Below, piece after piece: positions 8,816 to 16,403 of a stretch of DNA of 55,568 bases (position 1 is the first letter of the stretch; every line of letters starts with the position of its first letter). The notes beneath the pieces were generated by a model. The model saw only the letters and a list, made by a program, of their open reading frames with translations, ran no database searches and was not told the origin of the DNA. Location: NCBI RefSeq assembly GCF_017115165.1, contig NZ_JABXKF010000165.1:1-55568 (forward strand), read 5' to 3'. Position numbers and translations under genes: made by a program. This DNA is from Nostoc sp. LPT. Lineage in GTDB: Bacteria; Cyanobacteriota; Cyanobacteriia; Cyanobacteriales; Nostocaceae.

Positions 8816-8868
8816 CAATTTCCAGAAAAGAAGACCTTTAAAGACGGTTTACAAAGCAGGTAGCATGT

Positions 8869-9855
8869 ATGCAACAAGTTCCTGTTTCACTATGGACTCT
8901 GGTTGCTGGGATAGTAGTTACAGCAATCAGCATTTGGATTGGTCAAAACCACACTCTCATGCCCGAACAGGCATCGTTACAAGCGCCTTTGGTAGACGGT
9001 TTTTTTAACGTCATGTTTACCATTGCGATCGCACTCTTCTTGGTGGTAGAAGGAACAATTGTAGTTTTTTTGATTCAGTTTCGTCGCCGTCGGGGTGACG
9101 ATACCGATGGCGTGCGGGTGGAAGGCAACGTTCCCTTAGAAGTCTTTTGGACAGCAATTCCCACAGTGATTGTCCTCCTCTTGGGCATCTACAGTGTAGA
9201 TGTTTTTAACCGAATGGGAGGCTTTGATCCTGCGGGTCATCCTCATTCAGCAGCTCATGTTGCTTATATACCGGGGAGTGCTATTGCAGCTACATTAAGC
9301 GATACTGGAGCAACAACTGCCCCAACAATTGCCCCGACAATTGGCATTGGCGCGTCTCCTCAAACGCTAAACAAACTAGCCGATTTAGTTGTTAATGTCA
9401 AAGGCATACAGTACGCCTGGTTATTTAATTACCCTGATAGTGGCATTAGTTCTGGGGAATTGCACATACCCGTTGGTGCTGATGTCCAACTCAACCTTTC
9501 AGCACAAGATGTAATTCATTCATTCTGGGTGCCAAACTTCCGCTTAAAACAAGATGCGCTTCCTGGTATCCCTACCGAACTACGATTTGTCGCCACCAAA
9601 CCAGGTACATATCCCGTAGTTTGTGCTGAGTTGTGCGGTGGTTATCACGGTTCAATGCGGACACAGGTAATTGTCCACACACCAGAAGAATATGATAGCT
9701 GGCGGACAGAAAACCAAATTGCTCAACAGCAAAACTTAAATCAAGTCGTTGCAATTAATCCAGCCGACTTATCAACATCAGAGTTTCTCGCGCCCCACAC
9801 CCATGATATGGGAATTAGTGCAGCAACTCTAGAGTCATTGGTCATTGGTCATTAG
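8869..9855 (+). CDS. coxB: Cytochrome c oxidase subunit II (heterocyst cox2-type)
   Basis: A 328-residue membrane protein with two N-terminal transmembrane segments (about residues 7-25 and 45-75, then 95-113) and a periplasmic/lumenal cupredoxin domain. The CuA site is visible: the histidine of VIHSFWVPNF, and CAELCGGYHGSMRTQ with the two cysteines, histidine and methionine. It receives electrons from cytochrome c6 or plastocyanin and passes them to subunit I. It heads a coxB-coxA-coxC operon next to patB and fdxB, as for the heterocyst-specific cox2 operon of Anabaena, where it removes oxygen to protect nitrogenase. The last residues (SLVIGH) and the TAG are encoded by the heptamer repeat that fills the next gap. 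Confidence 0.93.
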   Translation: MQQVPVSLWTLVAGIVVTAISIWIGQNHTLMPEQASLQAPLVDGFFNVMFTIAIALFLVVEGTIVVFLIQFRRRRGDDTDGVRVEGNVPLEVFWTAIPTVIVLLLGIYSVDVFNRMGGFDPAGHPHSAAHVAYIPGSAIAATLSDTGATTAPTIAPTIGIGASPQTLNKLADLVVNVKGIQYAWLFNYPDSGISSGELHIPVGADVQLNLSAQDVIHSFWVPNFRLKQDALPGIPTELRFVATKPGTYPVVCAELCGGYHGSMRTQVIVHTPEEYDSWRTENQIAQQQNLNQVVAINPADLSTSEFLAPHTHDMGISAATLESLVIGH

Positions 9856-10000
9856 TCATTAGTCATTGGTCATTGGTCATTGGTCATTAGTCATTGGTCA
9901 TTAGTTATTGGTAACTGACAAATGACAACGAACAAATGACAAAGGACAAAAGACAAAAGACAACGGACAAATGACAAAGGACAAAGGACAAAGGACAAAA
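9833..10000. repeat. STRR block GTCATTG / ACAAAGG between coxB and coxA
   Basis: About ten tandem copies of GTCATTG or GTCATTA (9833-9906) switch to an array of GACAAA(T/A)(G/A) copies (9916-9998). The array supplies the coxB stop codon at 9853-9855 and ends 2-3 nt before the coxA ATG. Confidence 0.85.
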
Positions 10001-10002
10001 AT

Positions 10003-11691
10003 ATGACACAGGTAGAATTTCCACGGAATACTCCACCAGAAGAAAATAAACCAGAAATAGTGGCTGGCCATACCTCCCATCCGAAGGCATGGAAATGGCA
10101 AGACTATTTTACATTTAATGTTGACCACAAAGTTATTGGTATTCAATACCTAGTAACGGCGTTCGTGTTCTATCTCATCGGCGGGCTGATGGCTGTTGCT
10201 CTCCGTGTCGAATTAGCAACACCAGATGCAGACGTACTCGACCCTAATCTGTATAACGCTTTCATGACCAATCACGGGACGATCATGATCTTCCTGTGGA
10301 TTGTCCCTAGTGCCATTGGGGGATTTGGTAACTATTTGGTGCCGTTGATGGTCGGTGCTAGGGATATGGCTTTCCCGAAGCTGAACGCGATCGCCTTTTG
10401 GTTAAATCCACCAGCAGGTGCGCTGATATTAGGTAGTTTCATTTTTGGCGGTTCGCAATCTGGTTGGACAGCTTACCCACCTTTGAGCTTGGTGACAGCA
10501 CCAATCGCTCAAACTATGTGGATACTTGCGATCGTTTTAGTGGGAACTTCCTCAATTTTGGGTTCGCTGAACTTTGTGATCACCATTTTGATGATGAAGG
10601 TTCCTAGCATGAAATGGGATCAAGTTCCCTTATTTTGTTGGGCAATCTTGGCAACCTCCCTACTGGCGCTTCTCTCCACACCTGTATTAGCAGCCGGTTT
10701 AGTTCTGCTGTTGTTTGACCTCAACTTTGGTACTTCCTTCTTTAAACCAGATGCAGGCGGTAACGTTGTAATTTATCAACACTTATTCTGGTTTTATTCT
10801 CACCCGGCAGTATATTTAATGATTCTGCCCATCTTCGGCATCATGTCGGAGGTGATTCCAGTTCACTCCCGCAAGCCAATCTTTGGTTATAAAGCGATCG
10901 CTTATTCTAGTGTAGCTATCTGCGTCGTCGGTTTGTTCGTCTGGGTACACCACATGTTCACCAGTGGCACACCCGGTTGGATGCGGATGTTCTTCACTAT
11001 CTCCACTCTTATAGTTGCAGTTCCTACTGGCGTGAAGATTTTTGCTTGGGTTGCTACCCTTTGGGGTGGTAAAATTCGCTTCACAGGTGCGATGCTTTTC
11101 GCCATTGGCTTGTTGTCCATGTTTGTCATGGGCGGCTTAAGCGGTGTGACGATGGGAACAGCCCCCTTTGATGTTCACGTCCACGACACATATTATGTAG
11201 TAGGACATTTCCATTACGTTCTGTTTGGCGGTTCCGTGTTTGGCATCTACGCCGGCATTTATCACTGGTTCCCCAAAATGACCGGACGAATGCTGAATGA
11301 AAGCTTGGCACGCATTCACTTTGCCCTGACTTTCATCGGTACTAATCTGACCTTTTTACCGATGCATGAGTTGGGTTTGCAAGGAATGCCGCGACGAGTG
11401 GCAATGTATGACCCCCAATTTATCGACCTCAATCAAATTTGTACCTTTGGTTCATTTGTTTTGGCGATATCGGTAATTCCTTTCACTATCAACATGATCT
11501 ACAGTTGGCTGAAAGGGCCTTTAGCTGGTGATAATCCTTGGCAAGGTTTGACCTTAGAATGGACAACTAGCTCGCCACCTGCAATTGAAAACTGGGAAGT
11601 GTTGCCGATTGTGACTCATGGGCCTTATGACTACGGTCATGATAACACTCTTGAAATACAGCCATCTGCAACGCCGTCAACTAGTGCTTAG
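10003..11691 (+). CDS. coxA: Cytochrome c oxidase subunit I
   Basis: A 562-residue, roughly 12-helix haem-copper oxidase subunit, the proton-pumping catalytic core. Visible ligands include the low-spin haem histidine of TNHGTIMIFLW, HPAVY with the CuB/Tyr region (YSHPAVYLMILPIFG), the CuB pair VHHMF, and the HDTYYVVGHFHYV segment with haem a3 and haem a histidines. Length and motifs are normal for an aa3-type A-family enzyme. It is the second gene of the cox2-type operon. Its ATG follows a repeat array (ACAAAGGACAAAAAT), so no clean Shine-Dalgarno is separable from the repeat. Confidence 0.95.
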   Translation: MTQVEFPRNTPPEENKPEIVAGHTSHPKAWKWQDYFTFNVDHKVIGIQYLVTAFVFYLIGGLMAVALRVELATPDADVLDPNLYNAFMTNHGTIMIFLWIVPSAIGGFGNYLVPLMVGARDMAFPKLNAIAFWLNPPAGALILGSFIFGGSQSGWTAYPPLSLVTAPIAQTMWILAIVLVGTSSILGSLNFVITILMMKVPSMKWDQVPLFCWAILATSLLALLSTPVLAAGLVLLLFDLNFGTSFFKPDAGGNVVIYQHLFWFYSHPAVYLMILPIFGIMSEVIPVHSRKPIFGYKAIAYSSVAICVVGLFVWVHHMFTSGTPGWMRMFFTISTLIVAVPTGVKIFAWVATLWGGKIRFTGAMLFAIGLLSMFVMGGLSGVTMGTAPFDVHVHDTYYVVGHFHYVLFGGSVFGIYAGIYHWFPKMTGRMLNESLARIHFALTFIGTNLTFLPMHELGLQGMPRRVAMYDPQFIDLNQICTFGSFVLAISVIPFTINMIYSWLKGPLAGDNPWQGLTLEWTTSSPPAIENWEVLPIVTHGPYDYGHDNTLEIQPSATPSTSA

Positions 11692-11745
11692 GTAGTAAAG
11701 TGAGAATGCGATCGCTCTCAAGCTGACTGCAACTTCTATTCATTT

Positions 11746-11925
11746 GAGCTTGGAACTCGAAAGACCGAGTTTGGAACTCGAAAGACCGAGTTCGGAACTG
11801 CAAAGGCCGAGTTCGGAACTGCAAAGGCCGAGTTCGGAACTGCAAAGGCCGAGTTCAGAACATGAAAGGCCGAGTTCAGAACATGAAAGGCCGAGTTCAG
11901 AACTCAGAACTTGGAATTTTGAGAA
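11746..11925. repeat. 21-bp tandem repeat (minisatellite) between coxA and coxC
   Basis: About eight copies of a 21-bp unit of type GAGTTCGGAACTGCAAAGGCC. Because 21 is a multiple of 3, one frame stays open (heptapeptide SSELQRP), but there is no start context or domain, so no gene is called. Adjacent unit variants (CTCGAAAGA, CTGCAAAGG, CATGAAAGG) are grouped in blocks, showing stepwise expansion. Confidence 0.85.
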
Positions 11926-12054
11926 TTCTTGAACAAGTGAAGAGTTGAATTAAACAAGGATTTTGGATGAAGAATGAAAATTTTGCCGCTTCAGACTTCA
12001 TTCTTCATTCAAGCTTCCACAACAGACAGAGTAGATAATATTGTCAAAAAATCT

Positions 12055-12654
12055 ATGACTATAGCTACAACCACAAGCGAAGATCACAGTGCAGGACACG
12101 AAGAACATCCAGATTTAAGAGTTTGGGGATTGTTGACGTTCCTCGCTTCTGAATCCCTAATGTTTGGGGGATTTTTTGCCACCTATTTGTTTTTTCGGAG
12201 CAGTACAGCCGTTTGGCCTCCAGAAGGAAGTGAAGTAGAATTACTCGTGCCGACGATTAACACGATTATTCTGGTGTCTAGTAGTTTCGTGATTCACTTC
12301 GGTGATACGGCGATTAAAAAGAATAACGTCAAGGGAATGCAACTGTGGTACGCAATTACCGCAATCATGGGGGCAATTTTCTTAGGTGGTCAAGTTTATG
12401 AGTACTCAACTTTAGGATACGGACTGATTACTAACGTCTTCGCCAACTGCTTTTATATCATGACAGGGTTCCACGGTTTGCACGTTTTTGTGGGACTGTT
12501 ATTGATATTACGTGCATTGTGGCGATCGCGTCTTTCCGGTGAATATTCTGCAACCAATCATACTTTCATCGAAATGACAGAAATTTACTGGCACTTCGTC
12601 GATATTATCTGGATTGTGTTATTCACCTTGGTGTACGTTCTCACTTTGTTTTAA
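12055..12654 (+). CDS. coxC: Cytochrome c oxidase subunit III
   Basis: About 199 residues with five transmembrane helices. Conserved subunit III pieces are WGLLTFLASESLMFGGFF, the FHGLHVFVGL helix and the C-terminal EIYWHFVDIIWIVLF. Subunit III stabilises the catalytic core. The ATG at 12055 is preferred because it gives the normal length and starts right before the conserved region; an in-frame ATG at 11974 would add 27 residues without family character. The last gene of the cox operon proper, it is followed by another STRR block and then by genes that may extend the transcript. Confidence 0.92.
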   Translation: MTIATTTSEDHSAGHEEHPDLRVWGLLTFLASESLMFGGFFATYLFFRSSTAVWPPEGSEVELLVPTINTIILVSSSFVIHFGDTAIKKNNVKGMQLWYAITAIMGAIFLGGQVYEYSTLGYGLITNVFANCFYIMTGFHGLHVFVGLLLILRALWRSRLSGEYSATNHTFIEMTEIYWHFVDIIWIVLFTLVYVLTLF

Positions 12655-12715
12655 CAAAAGTTAGGAGCTAGAAGTTAAGAATTTCTAACTCCTCACTCCT
12701 AACTCCTAATTCTCA
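12655..12715. repeat. STRR block (AACTCCT heptamers) after coxC
   Basis: CTAACTCCTCACTCCTAACTCCTAATTCTC at about 12689-12718 is a short array of the same heptamer type as at 8738-8780. It occupies the gap between coxC and the next gene. Confidence 0.65.
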
Positions 12716-12726
12716 AAGAGATTATT

Positions 12727-13212
12727 ATGCAACTTGATGCAAACAAACTCTCATGGTTTCAGGTTCCAGAAGACATCAAAAATTTATTAATTTTAGCTGC
12801 ACAAAGCTGGGAGAATACATCAGAATCGGAAAAGTATATTCAACAAGCTTTAGCCGAAACTGGTGAAAATACAGATGTCTTGGTAGCAGCATATAGATAT
12901 TTCTATTATAAAAATAATTATTCTCTTGCTTTGCAAACAACAGTTAAATTATTAGATAAAATTAAAGAACGAGAGAAACTTCCTGATGACTGGGAGCAAC
13001 TTAAGCCTATATTAGTCAATCGCAAAGAAGACCCACAAATCCGATTGTACTTAAATGCTTATGCAGCTTCTGGATTAGTCCTAGCAAATTTAGGAGAAAT
13101 TGAACAAGCAAAAGAAATCAGCACCAAAGTCAAAGAAATAGACGAAAAGAATGATTTCGGAGCCGGAATTCTCCTAGATATTTTGACACGTCCAGCAGAA
13201 GAAGATGATTAA
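12727..13212 (+). CDS. Helical-repeat (TPR-like) protein of the heterocyst oxidase cluster
   Basis: A 161-residue soluble, mostly helical protein. Two TPR-like pairs are visible: about residues 25-75 (AAQSWENTSESEKYIQQAL, YFYYKNNYSLALQTTVKLL) and 100-150 (AYAASGLVLANLGEIEQAKE). Such folds mediate protein-protein contacts. There is no signal peptide. It starts 72 nt after coxC on the same strand and is probably part of the same transcription unit, so an assembly or scaffolding role near nitrogenase or the oxidase is possible but unproven. The ATG follows AAAGAGATTATT. Confidence 0.8.
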   Translation: MQLDANKLSWFQVPEDIKNLLILAAQSWENTSESEKYIQQALAETGENTDVLVAAYRYFYYKNNYSLALQTTVKLLDKIKEREKLPDDWEQLKPILVNRKEDPQIRLYLNAYAASGLVLANLGEIEQAKEISTKVKEIDEKNDFGAGILLDILTRPAEEDD

Positions 13213-13238
13213 TTAGTCAAGAATCAAGGTGAACAATC

Positions 13239-13409
13239 ATGAACAATTGGTTATCTACTACATCGTATTCCTCTTACTCCCTCTTGGGAGCGGGTACCAA
13301 TAGTAACTCTATCCTTCCTCCTATTAACGTACCTACTAAAGTTGACGTAGGTAGTCTTCCTAATGTGTCTCCAATCCTTGTCCTGCAATCTTATAAGCTA
13401 TCAATCTAA
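13239..13409 (+). CDS. Small hypothetical protein, 56 residues
   Basis: An open frame of 56 codons starting MNNWLSTTSYSSYSLLGAGT and ending at TAA 13407. AAGGTG lies 7 nt upstream of the ATG, a plausible ribosome-binding site. The protein is rich in Ser, Asn, Pro and Leu with no charged core and no recognised domain. It fills the gap between the TPR-like gene and the cupin gene almost exactly (26 nt before, 5 nt after), which is why it is called. It is short enough to be missed by length cut-offs. Confidence 0.5.
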   Translation: MNNWLSTTSYSSYSLLGAGTNSNSILPPINVPTKVDVGSLPNVSPILVLQSYKLSI

Positions 13410-13414
13410 AAGTT

Positions 13415-14026
13415 ATGAAAGGTAAGGATTGGCTGCTAACGGGGGACGGTCAGTATCAAGCCTGTAAATCTGTGAGAGAATGGGATTTATTGAGAGAAAA
13501 TTACCGCCTTTATCGGTTTTTAACTGAGGTGGAAGATATTCTCAATAGCGTTGACGATGAAGCCAGTCGTCTACCAGAACTTCAGATGCTAGTAAGGCGC
13601 TTGATAGTAAATTCTTACTGGGTACGAAGTCAATATTTAGAGCCTTCACCCAAAACGGGAACCTCTGTTTCACTCCTATACGATGAATTGGGTTTTCCGT
13701 TGACAGTGCAAACAGTAACATTTGCACCGGGAACCCGATCAACCATTCATAATCATGGGACATGGGGAATAGTAGCGGTGTTAAAAGGTCAGGAAAAAAA
13801 CACTTTTTGGCAACGCACCCATAGCCCAGAATTTCAGGACAAAATTGAACAGACGGGAGAGTTAACTTTATTTCCAGGGGATATTATCAGCTTCGTTCCC
13901 GATGCAATTCACAGTGTAGAAGCAGTGGGTGATGAACCAACTGTGACTTTTAATGTTTACGGCGAAACTGATCCGAAAGAGAGATTTGAGTTTGACTCAG
14001 TTACCGATAAGGCTAGGAATTTTTAA
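13415..14026 (+). CDS. Cysteine-dioxygenase-like cupin protein
   Basis: A 203-residue protein. The C-terminal half is a cupin: TIHNHGTWGIVAVLKGQEK carries the metal-binding histidines and glutamine/glutamate positions of motif 1, and IISFVPDAIHSVEAVGDE supplies the motif 2 histidine. The pattern is that of the CDO_I / mercaptopropionate-dioxygenase-like group, which uses non-haem iron and oxygen on small thiols. An N-terminal helical region (residues 1-75) precedes it. Lying between a TPR-like protein and a nitrogenase-associated thioredoxin-fold protein, it could consume oxygen or tune thiols in heterocysts; that is inference. Confidence 0.82.
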   Translation: MKGKDWLLTGDGQYQACKSVREWDLLRENYRLYRFLTEVEDILNSVDDEASRLPELQMLVRRLIVNSYWVRSQYLEPSPKTGTSVSLLYDELGFPLTVQTVTFAPGTRSTIHNHGTWGIVAVLKGQEKNTFWQRTHSPEFQDKIEQTGELTLFPGDIISFVPDAIHSVEAVGDEPTVTFNVYGETDPKERFEFDSVTDKARNF

Positions 14027-14058
14027 TTAGGAATCGTCAGGATTAATTTCATCGGTTC

Positions 14059-14092
14059 GTAGTTGGGGCTTTAGCATTAAAGCCCCAACTAC
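14059..14092. terminator. Perfect hairpin after the cupin gene
   Basis: GTAGTTGGGGCTTTA (14059-14073) and TAAAGCCCCAACTAC (14078-14092) form a 15-bp perfect stem with a 4-nt loop. There is no T run, so it may be a transcript-end stabiliser or a dispersed hairpin repeat rather than a classical terminator. Confidence 0.6.
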
Positions 14093-14121
14093 AAACAATT
14101 GAGTAATTAGGAGGTAGTTAA

Positions 14122-14655
14122 ATGGCAAGAGTAATTTTCTATAGCAAACCAGGCTGTCAAGGTGGTACTAAGCAAAAAGTTCTGCTTACAGCTGCTGGTC
14201 ATGAGGTGGTAGCATACAACCTGCTAACAGAACCTTGGACAGTTGAGCGGTTGCGTTCATTTTTTGGCGATCGCCCCGTAGCCGAATGGTTTAATCCTTC
14301 CTCCCCAAAGGTAAAATCTGGTGAGGTGGTTCCTGAAAAAATTGATGCAGAAACCGCTTTGCAGTTGATGTTGAGAGAGCCACTGTTAATTCGCCGTCCT
14401 TTGTTAGAAATAGGCGATGCCTCCGGCGGGCAAAGCCTACGCCGCGAGGTAGGGTTTGATGTAGAAAAGATTGATGCTTGGATTGGCTTAAAGCCTGTAG
14501 ATGAGTCTTTGCAGGAAATCAGCGAAAACTTGATGAAGGAAGATTTGCAAAACTGCTCTCACGGTAATGATCGTAGTGCTGATCACCATAATCAGCAGGG
14601 TGGCTGTAACCATCATGGTGAAAAACATCAAAAGCAAGGCAGCTGTAGTCATTAG
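14122..14655 (+). CDS. ArsC-like nitrogenase-associated protein with His/Cys-rich tail
   Basis: A 177-residue ArsC/Spx-type thioredoxin fold. The N-terminus VIFYSKPGCQGGTKQKVLL carries the single cysteine (Cys12), and LLIRRPLLEIG is the conserved strand-and-cis-proline region. This matches the nitrogenase-associated protein family often found in nif clusters. Two oddities stand out. Residues about 99-110 (DASGGQSLRREV) are encoded by a dispersed GC-rich repeat inserted in frame at 14414-14450. The C-terminus from about residue 144 is rich in His and Cys (NCSH, HHNQQGGCNHHGEKH, GSCSH), a likely metal-binding tail. GGAGG lies 7 nt before the ATG. Confidence 0.85.
   Translation: MARVIFYSKPGCQGGTKQKVLLTAAGHEVVAYNLLTEPWTVERLRSFFGDRPVAEWFNPSSPKVKSGEVVPEKIDAETALQLMLREPLLIRRPLLEIGDASGGQSLRREVGFDVEKIDAWIGLKPVDESLQEISENLMKEDLQNCSHGNDRSADHHNQQGGCNHHGEKHQKQGSCSH
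14414..14450 (+). repeat. GC-rich dispersed repeat inserted in frame
   Basis: GCGATGCCTCCGGCGGGCAA followed by AGCCTACGCCGCG. A reverse-orientation relative lies at 54116-54147 inside the DUF3368 gene. Both are palindrome-prone and keep the host reading frame. Confidence 0.7.
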
Positions 14656-14690
14656 ATTTCTTGCATGAATCAAAAGCTGTCATCCTAAAT

Positions 14691-14714
14691 CCCTCTCCCA
14701 AGCTTGGGAGAGGG
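14691..14714 (+). terminator. Terminator hairpin after the nitrogenase-associated gene
   Basis: CCCTCTCCCAAGCTTGGGAGAGGG is a perfect 24-nt palindrome 35 nt after the stop, followed by ACTTTG. It closes the patB-cox cluster on the plus strand. Confidence 0.6.
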
Positions 14715-14729
14715 ACTTTGAAATTGGCT

Positions 14730-15109
14730 CTAGTATAGCACGGCGTAAATAAACATACCCCTGACGCTCCTGCGTCGCTAACGCTGCGCTAACGGGTGAC
14801 GCTCGCAGGCTCGCTAACGCTGCGCTAACGGCAGTTCCTCATGGGGGGAACCCCCAAGACCGGACTGCCTCACCATTTCAAATGGTGCAAAAGCCCGAAA
14901 TACAATTATGCGTGACTTTTGAGAGCCAGTTGCTTCTCCCAAGGGGAGACGCTGCACGAACAAGTCGGCAGAGCCGACGACAGTCGCCTCAAGTCGGGAA
15001 ACCCTTTCGGCAGTTCCTCATGGGGGAAACCCCCAAGACCGGACTGCCTCACCACGGCGCCGTCTCCTCAACGCACTGGCTCCTTTTGACTTCCGCCTTG
15101 CGGTACTAG
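14730..15109. mobile_element. MITE-like element, long copy with nested repeat modules
   Basis: Starts CTAGTATAGCACGGCGTAAA and ends TTCCGCCTTGCGGTACTAG, the same ends as the short copy at 3655-3757. The 380-bp interior has two direct copies of a module beginning GGCAGTTCCTCATGGGG and ending GGACTGCCTCACCA (14829-14874 and 15009-15054), repeated CGCTAACGCTGCGCTAACG units, and the GACGCTGCACGAACAAGTCGG module also found at 43.9 kb. No transposase. Its right end supplies the desB stop codon. Confidence 0.65.
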
Positions 15110-16185
15110 TCTTTAGCTAACTTGTTGTTGGATATATAGTAAACCTTACTACCAGTATCAGGTACAAAATGGCAGCTGACACATGAATTCCATAATGACT
15201 TCCAAATAGGTTCTTCCGATTTGTGGAAATACTCACCCATGACTGGCTTTATTGCCTCAGTTGCCTTTAGCAAATTGTAGTGAGGGATGTTAAGGAATAT
15301 ATGGTGAGCAACATGAGTACCGATATCGTGATGGATATGATTAACCAAACCATAATCACGGTCAATACTAGAAATTGCGCCTTTGAGGAAAGTCCAATCT
15401 TCTCCACGATACCAGGGAAGCTCTGCCTCAGTGTGGTGCAAGAATGTCACCAAATCTAGCCAAATTATGAATACAAGGTAGGGCACAGCATAATATTTCA
15501 GCAACCACATCCAACCCCATTGGTATGTGAGGAAACCCAGCAAACCTACCATGCCAATTAATAATACAGTACTAGTGATGACATCCCATTTTTCCGATGC
15601 CTTGAAAAGCGGACTGCTGGGCAAAAAGTGGGAGCCTTCTTTATTAGGAGAACGCTTAAATAAATACACAGGATAAGCCAAGAGAAAAACATAATATCGG
15701 CCTATCTTTTGGGCTAAAGGCATCTCCTTATATTGTGATTCTGTCACAGGATACCAGCTTTCATCGTTATCGATATTGCCAGTATTTTTGTGATGGGTTC
15801 TGTGGCTGATTCGCCAACCATGATAAGGAACAAGTATTGGTGTGTGAGAAAGATGTCCAATCAAATCATTCAGCCATTTACGCTTAGAAAAAGATTGGTG
15901 TCCGCAGTCATGTCCGACTACAAACAAAGCCCAAAACATCGTTCCTTGCATTAGCCAGAAAATCGGGAAGAAAAGCCAAGAATCCAGGTAATAAGCAACT
16001 GCATAAAGCAGACTGATAATCAGGATGTCACGAAAGAAGTAAAAAAGTGATTTTGTCAGATTGGGCTGAAAGCATTCAGTAGGAATTGCAGCCTTTAAAT
16101 CTTGAAGAGTGAAAGGCAATTTAGTCGTATCCTCAAACGTTTCAAGGTCAGGAGGATTGTTGAACGTAATAATATTTGATTGCAC
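15106..16185 (-). CDS. desB: Omega-3 (delta-15) acyl-lipid desaturase DesB
   Basis: A 359-residue integral membrane di-iron desaturase. Histidine boxes: HDCGHQSF, HRTHHKNTGN and HVAHHIFLNIPHYN. The spacing and the sequences WYPVTESQY and PWYRGEDWTFLKGA fit DesB, which introduces the omega-3 double bond into membrane glycerolipids and is usually cold-induced. It lies 218 nt downstream of desA on the same strand. Its TAG stop falls in the terminal inverted repeat of the adjacent MITE-like element, so the last residue or two may differ from the ancestral C-terminus. Confidence 0.93.
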   Translation of the reverse strand: MQSNIITFNNPPDLETFEDTTKLPFTLQDLKAAIPTECFQPNLTKSLFYFFRDILIISLLYAVAYYLDSWLFFPIFWLMQGTMFWALFVVGHDCGHQSFSKRKWLNDLIGHLSHTPILVPYHGWRISHRTHHKNTGNIDNDESWYPVTESQYKEMPLAQKIGRYYVFLLAYPVYLFKRSPNKEGSHFLPSSPLFKASEKWDVITSTVLLIGMVGLLGFLTYQWGWMWLLKYYAVPYLVFIIWLDLVTFLHHTEAELPWYRGEDWTFLKGAISSIDRDYGLVNHIHHDIGTHVAHHIFLNIPHYNLLKATEAIKPVMGEYFHKSEEPIWKSLWNSCVSCHFVPDTGSKVYYISNNKLAKD

Positions 16186-16360
16186 TGGATTCTTTTGTTG
16201 GATAGAAATCGGAACTTTATTTGAGACAAAATTATCTCACCTCTAGGATGCCCACGAAACTAGCGATCGCTAACACAACAGAGGATAATTTCTGGCAATT
16301 TCCCTAACAATTTTAGTCATTAAAAAATTGCCAGATTCTATTTAAACACAGCATAATAAA

Positions 16361-16382
16361 CGCTCTCGTTGGTTCAAGAGCG
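16361..16382 (-). terminator. Possible terminator of desA
   Basis: On the minus strand CGCTCTTGAACCAACGAGAGCG forms a 6-bp stem followed by TTTATTA, 22-43 nt after the desA stop. It may attenuate read-through to desB. Confidence 0.45.
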
Positions 16383-16403
16383 TGAGTGTAGTCACAGCGC
16401 TAT

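Larger units (their letters stand above)
8281..8868. other. Intergenic region between fdxB and coxB
   Basis: 588 bp without a gene. It carries a small hairpin AGCGCAAATGCGCT near 8336, a strong terminator-like hairpin at 8571-8620 and a heptamer short-tandem-repeat block at 8657-8815 directly before the coxB leader. Confidence 0.6.

Noticed and set aside
11744..11932. 62-codon heptapeptide frame
   Set aside because: It is the 21-bp minisatellite; all copies are repeat-derived and there is no start context.
14882..15109. 75-codon plus-strand frame
   Set aside because: It lies wholly inside the long MITE-like element and translates repeat modules.
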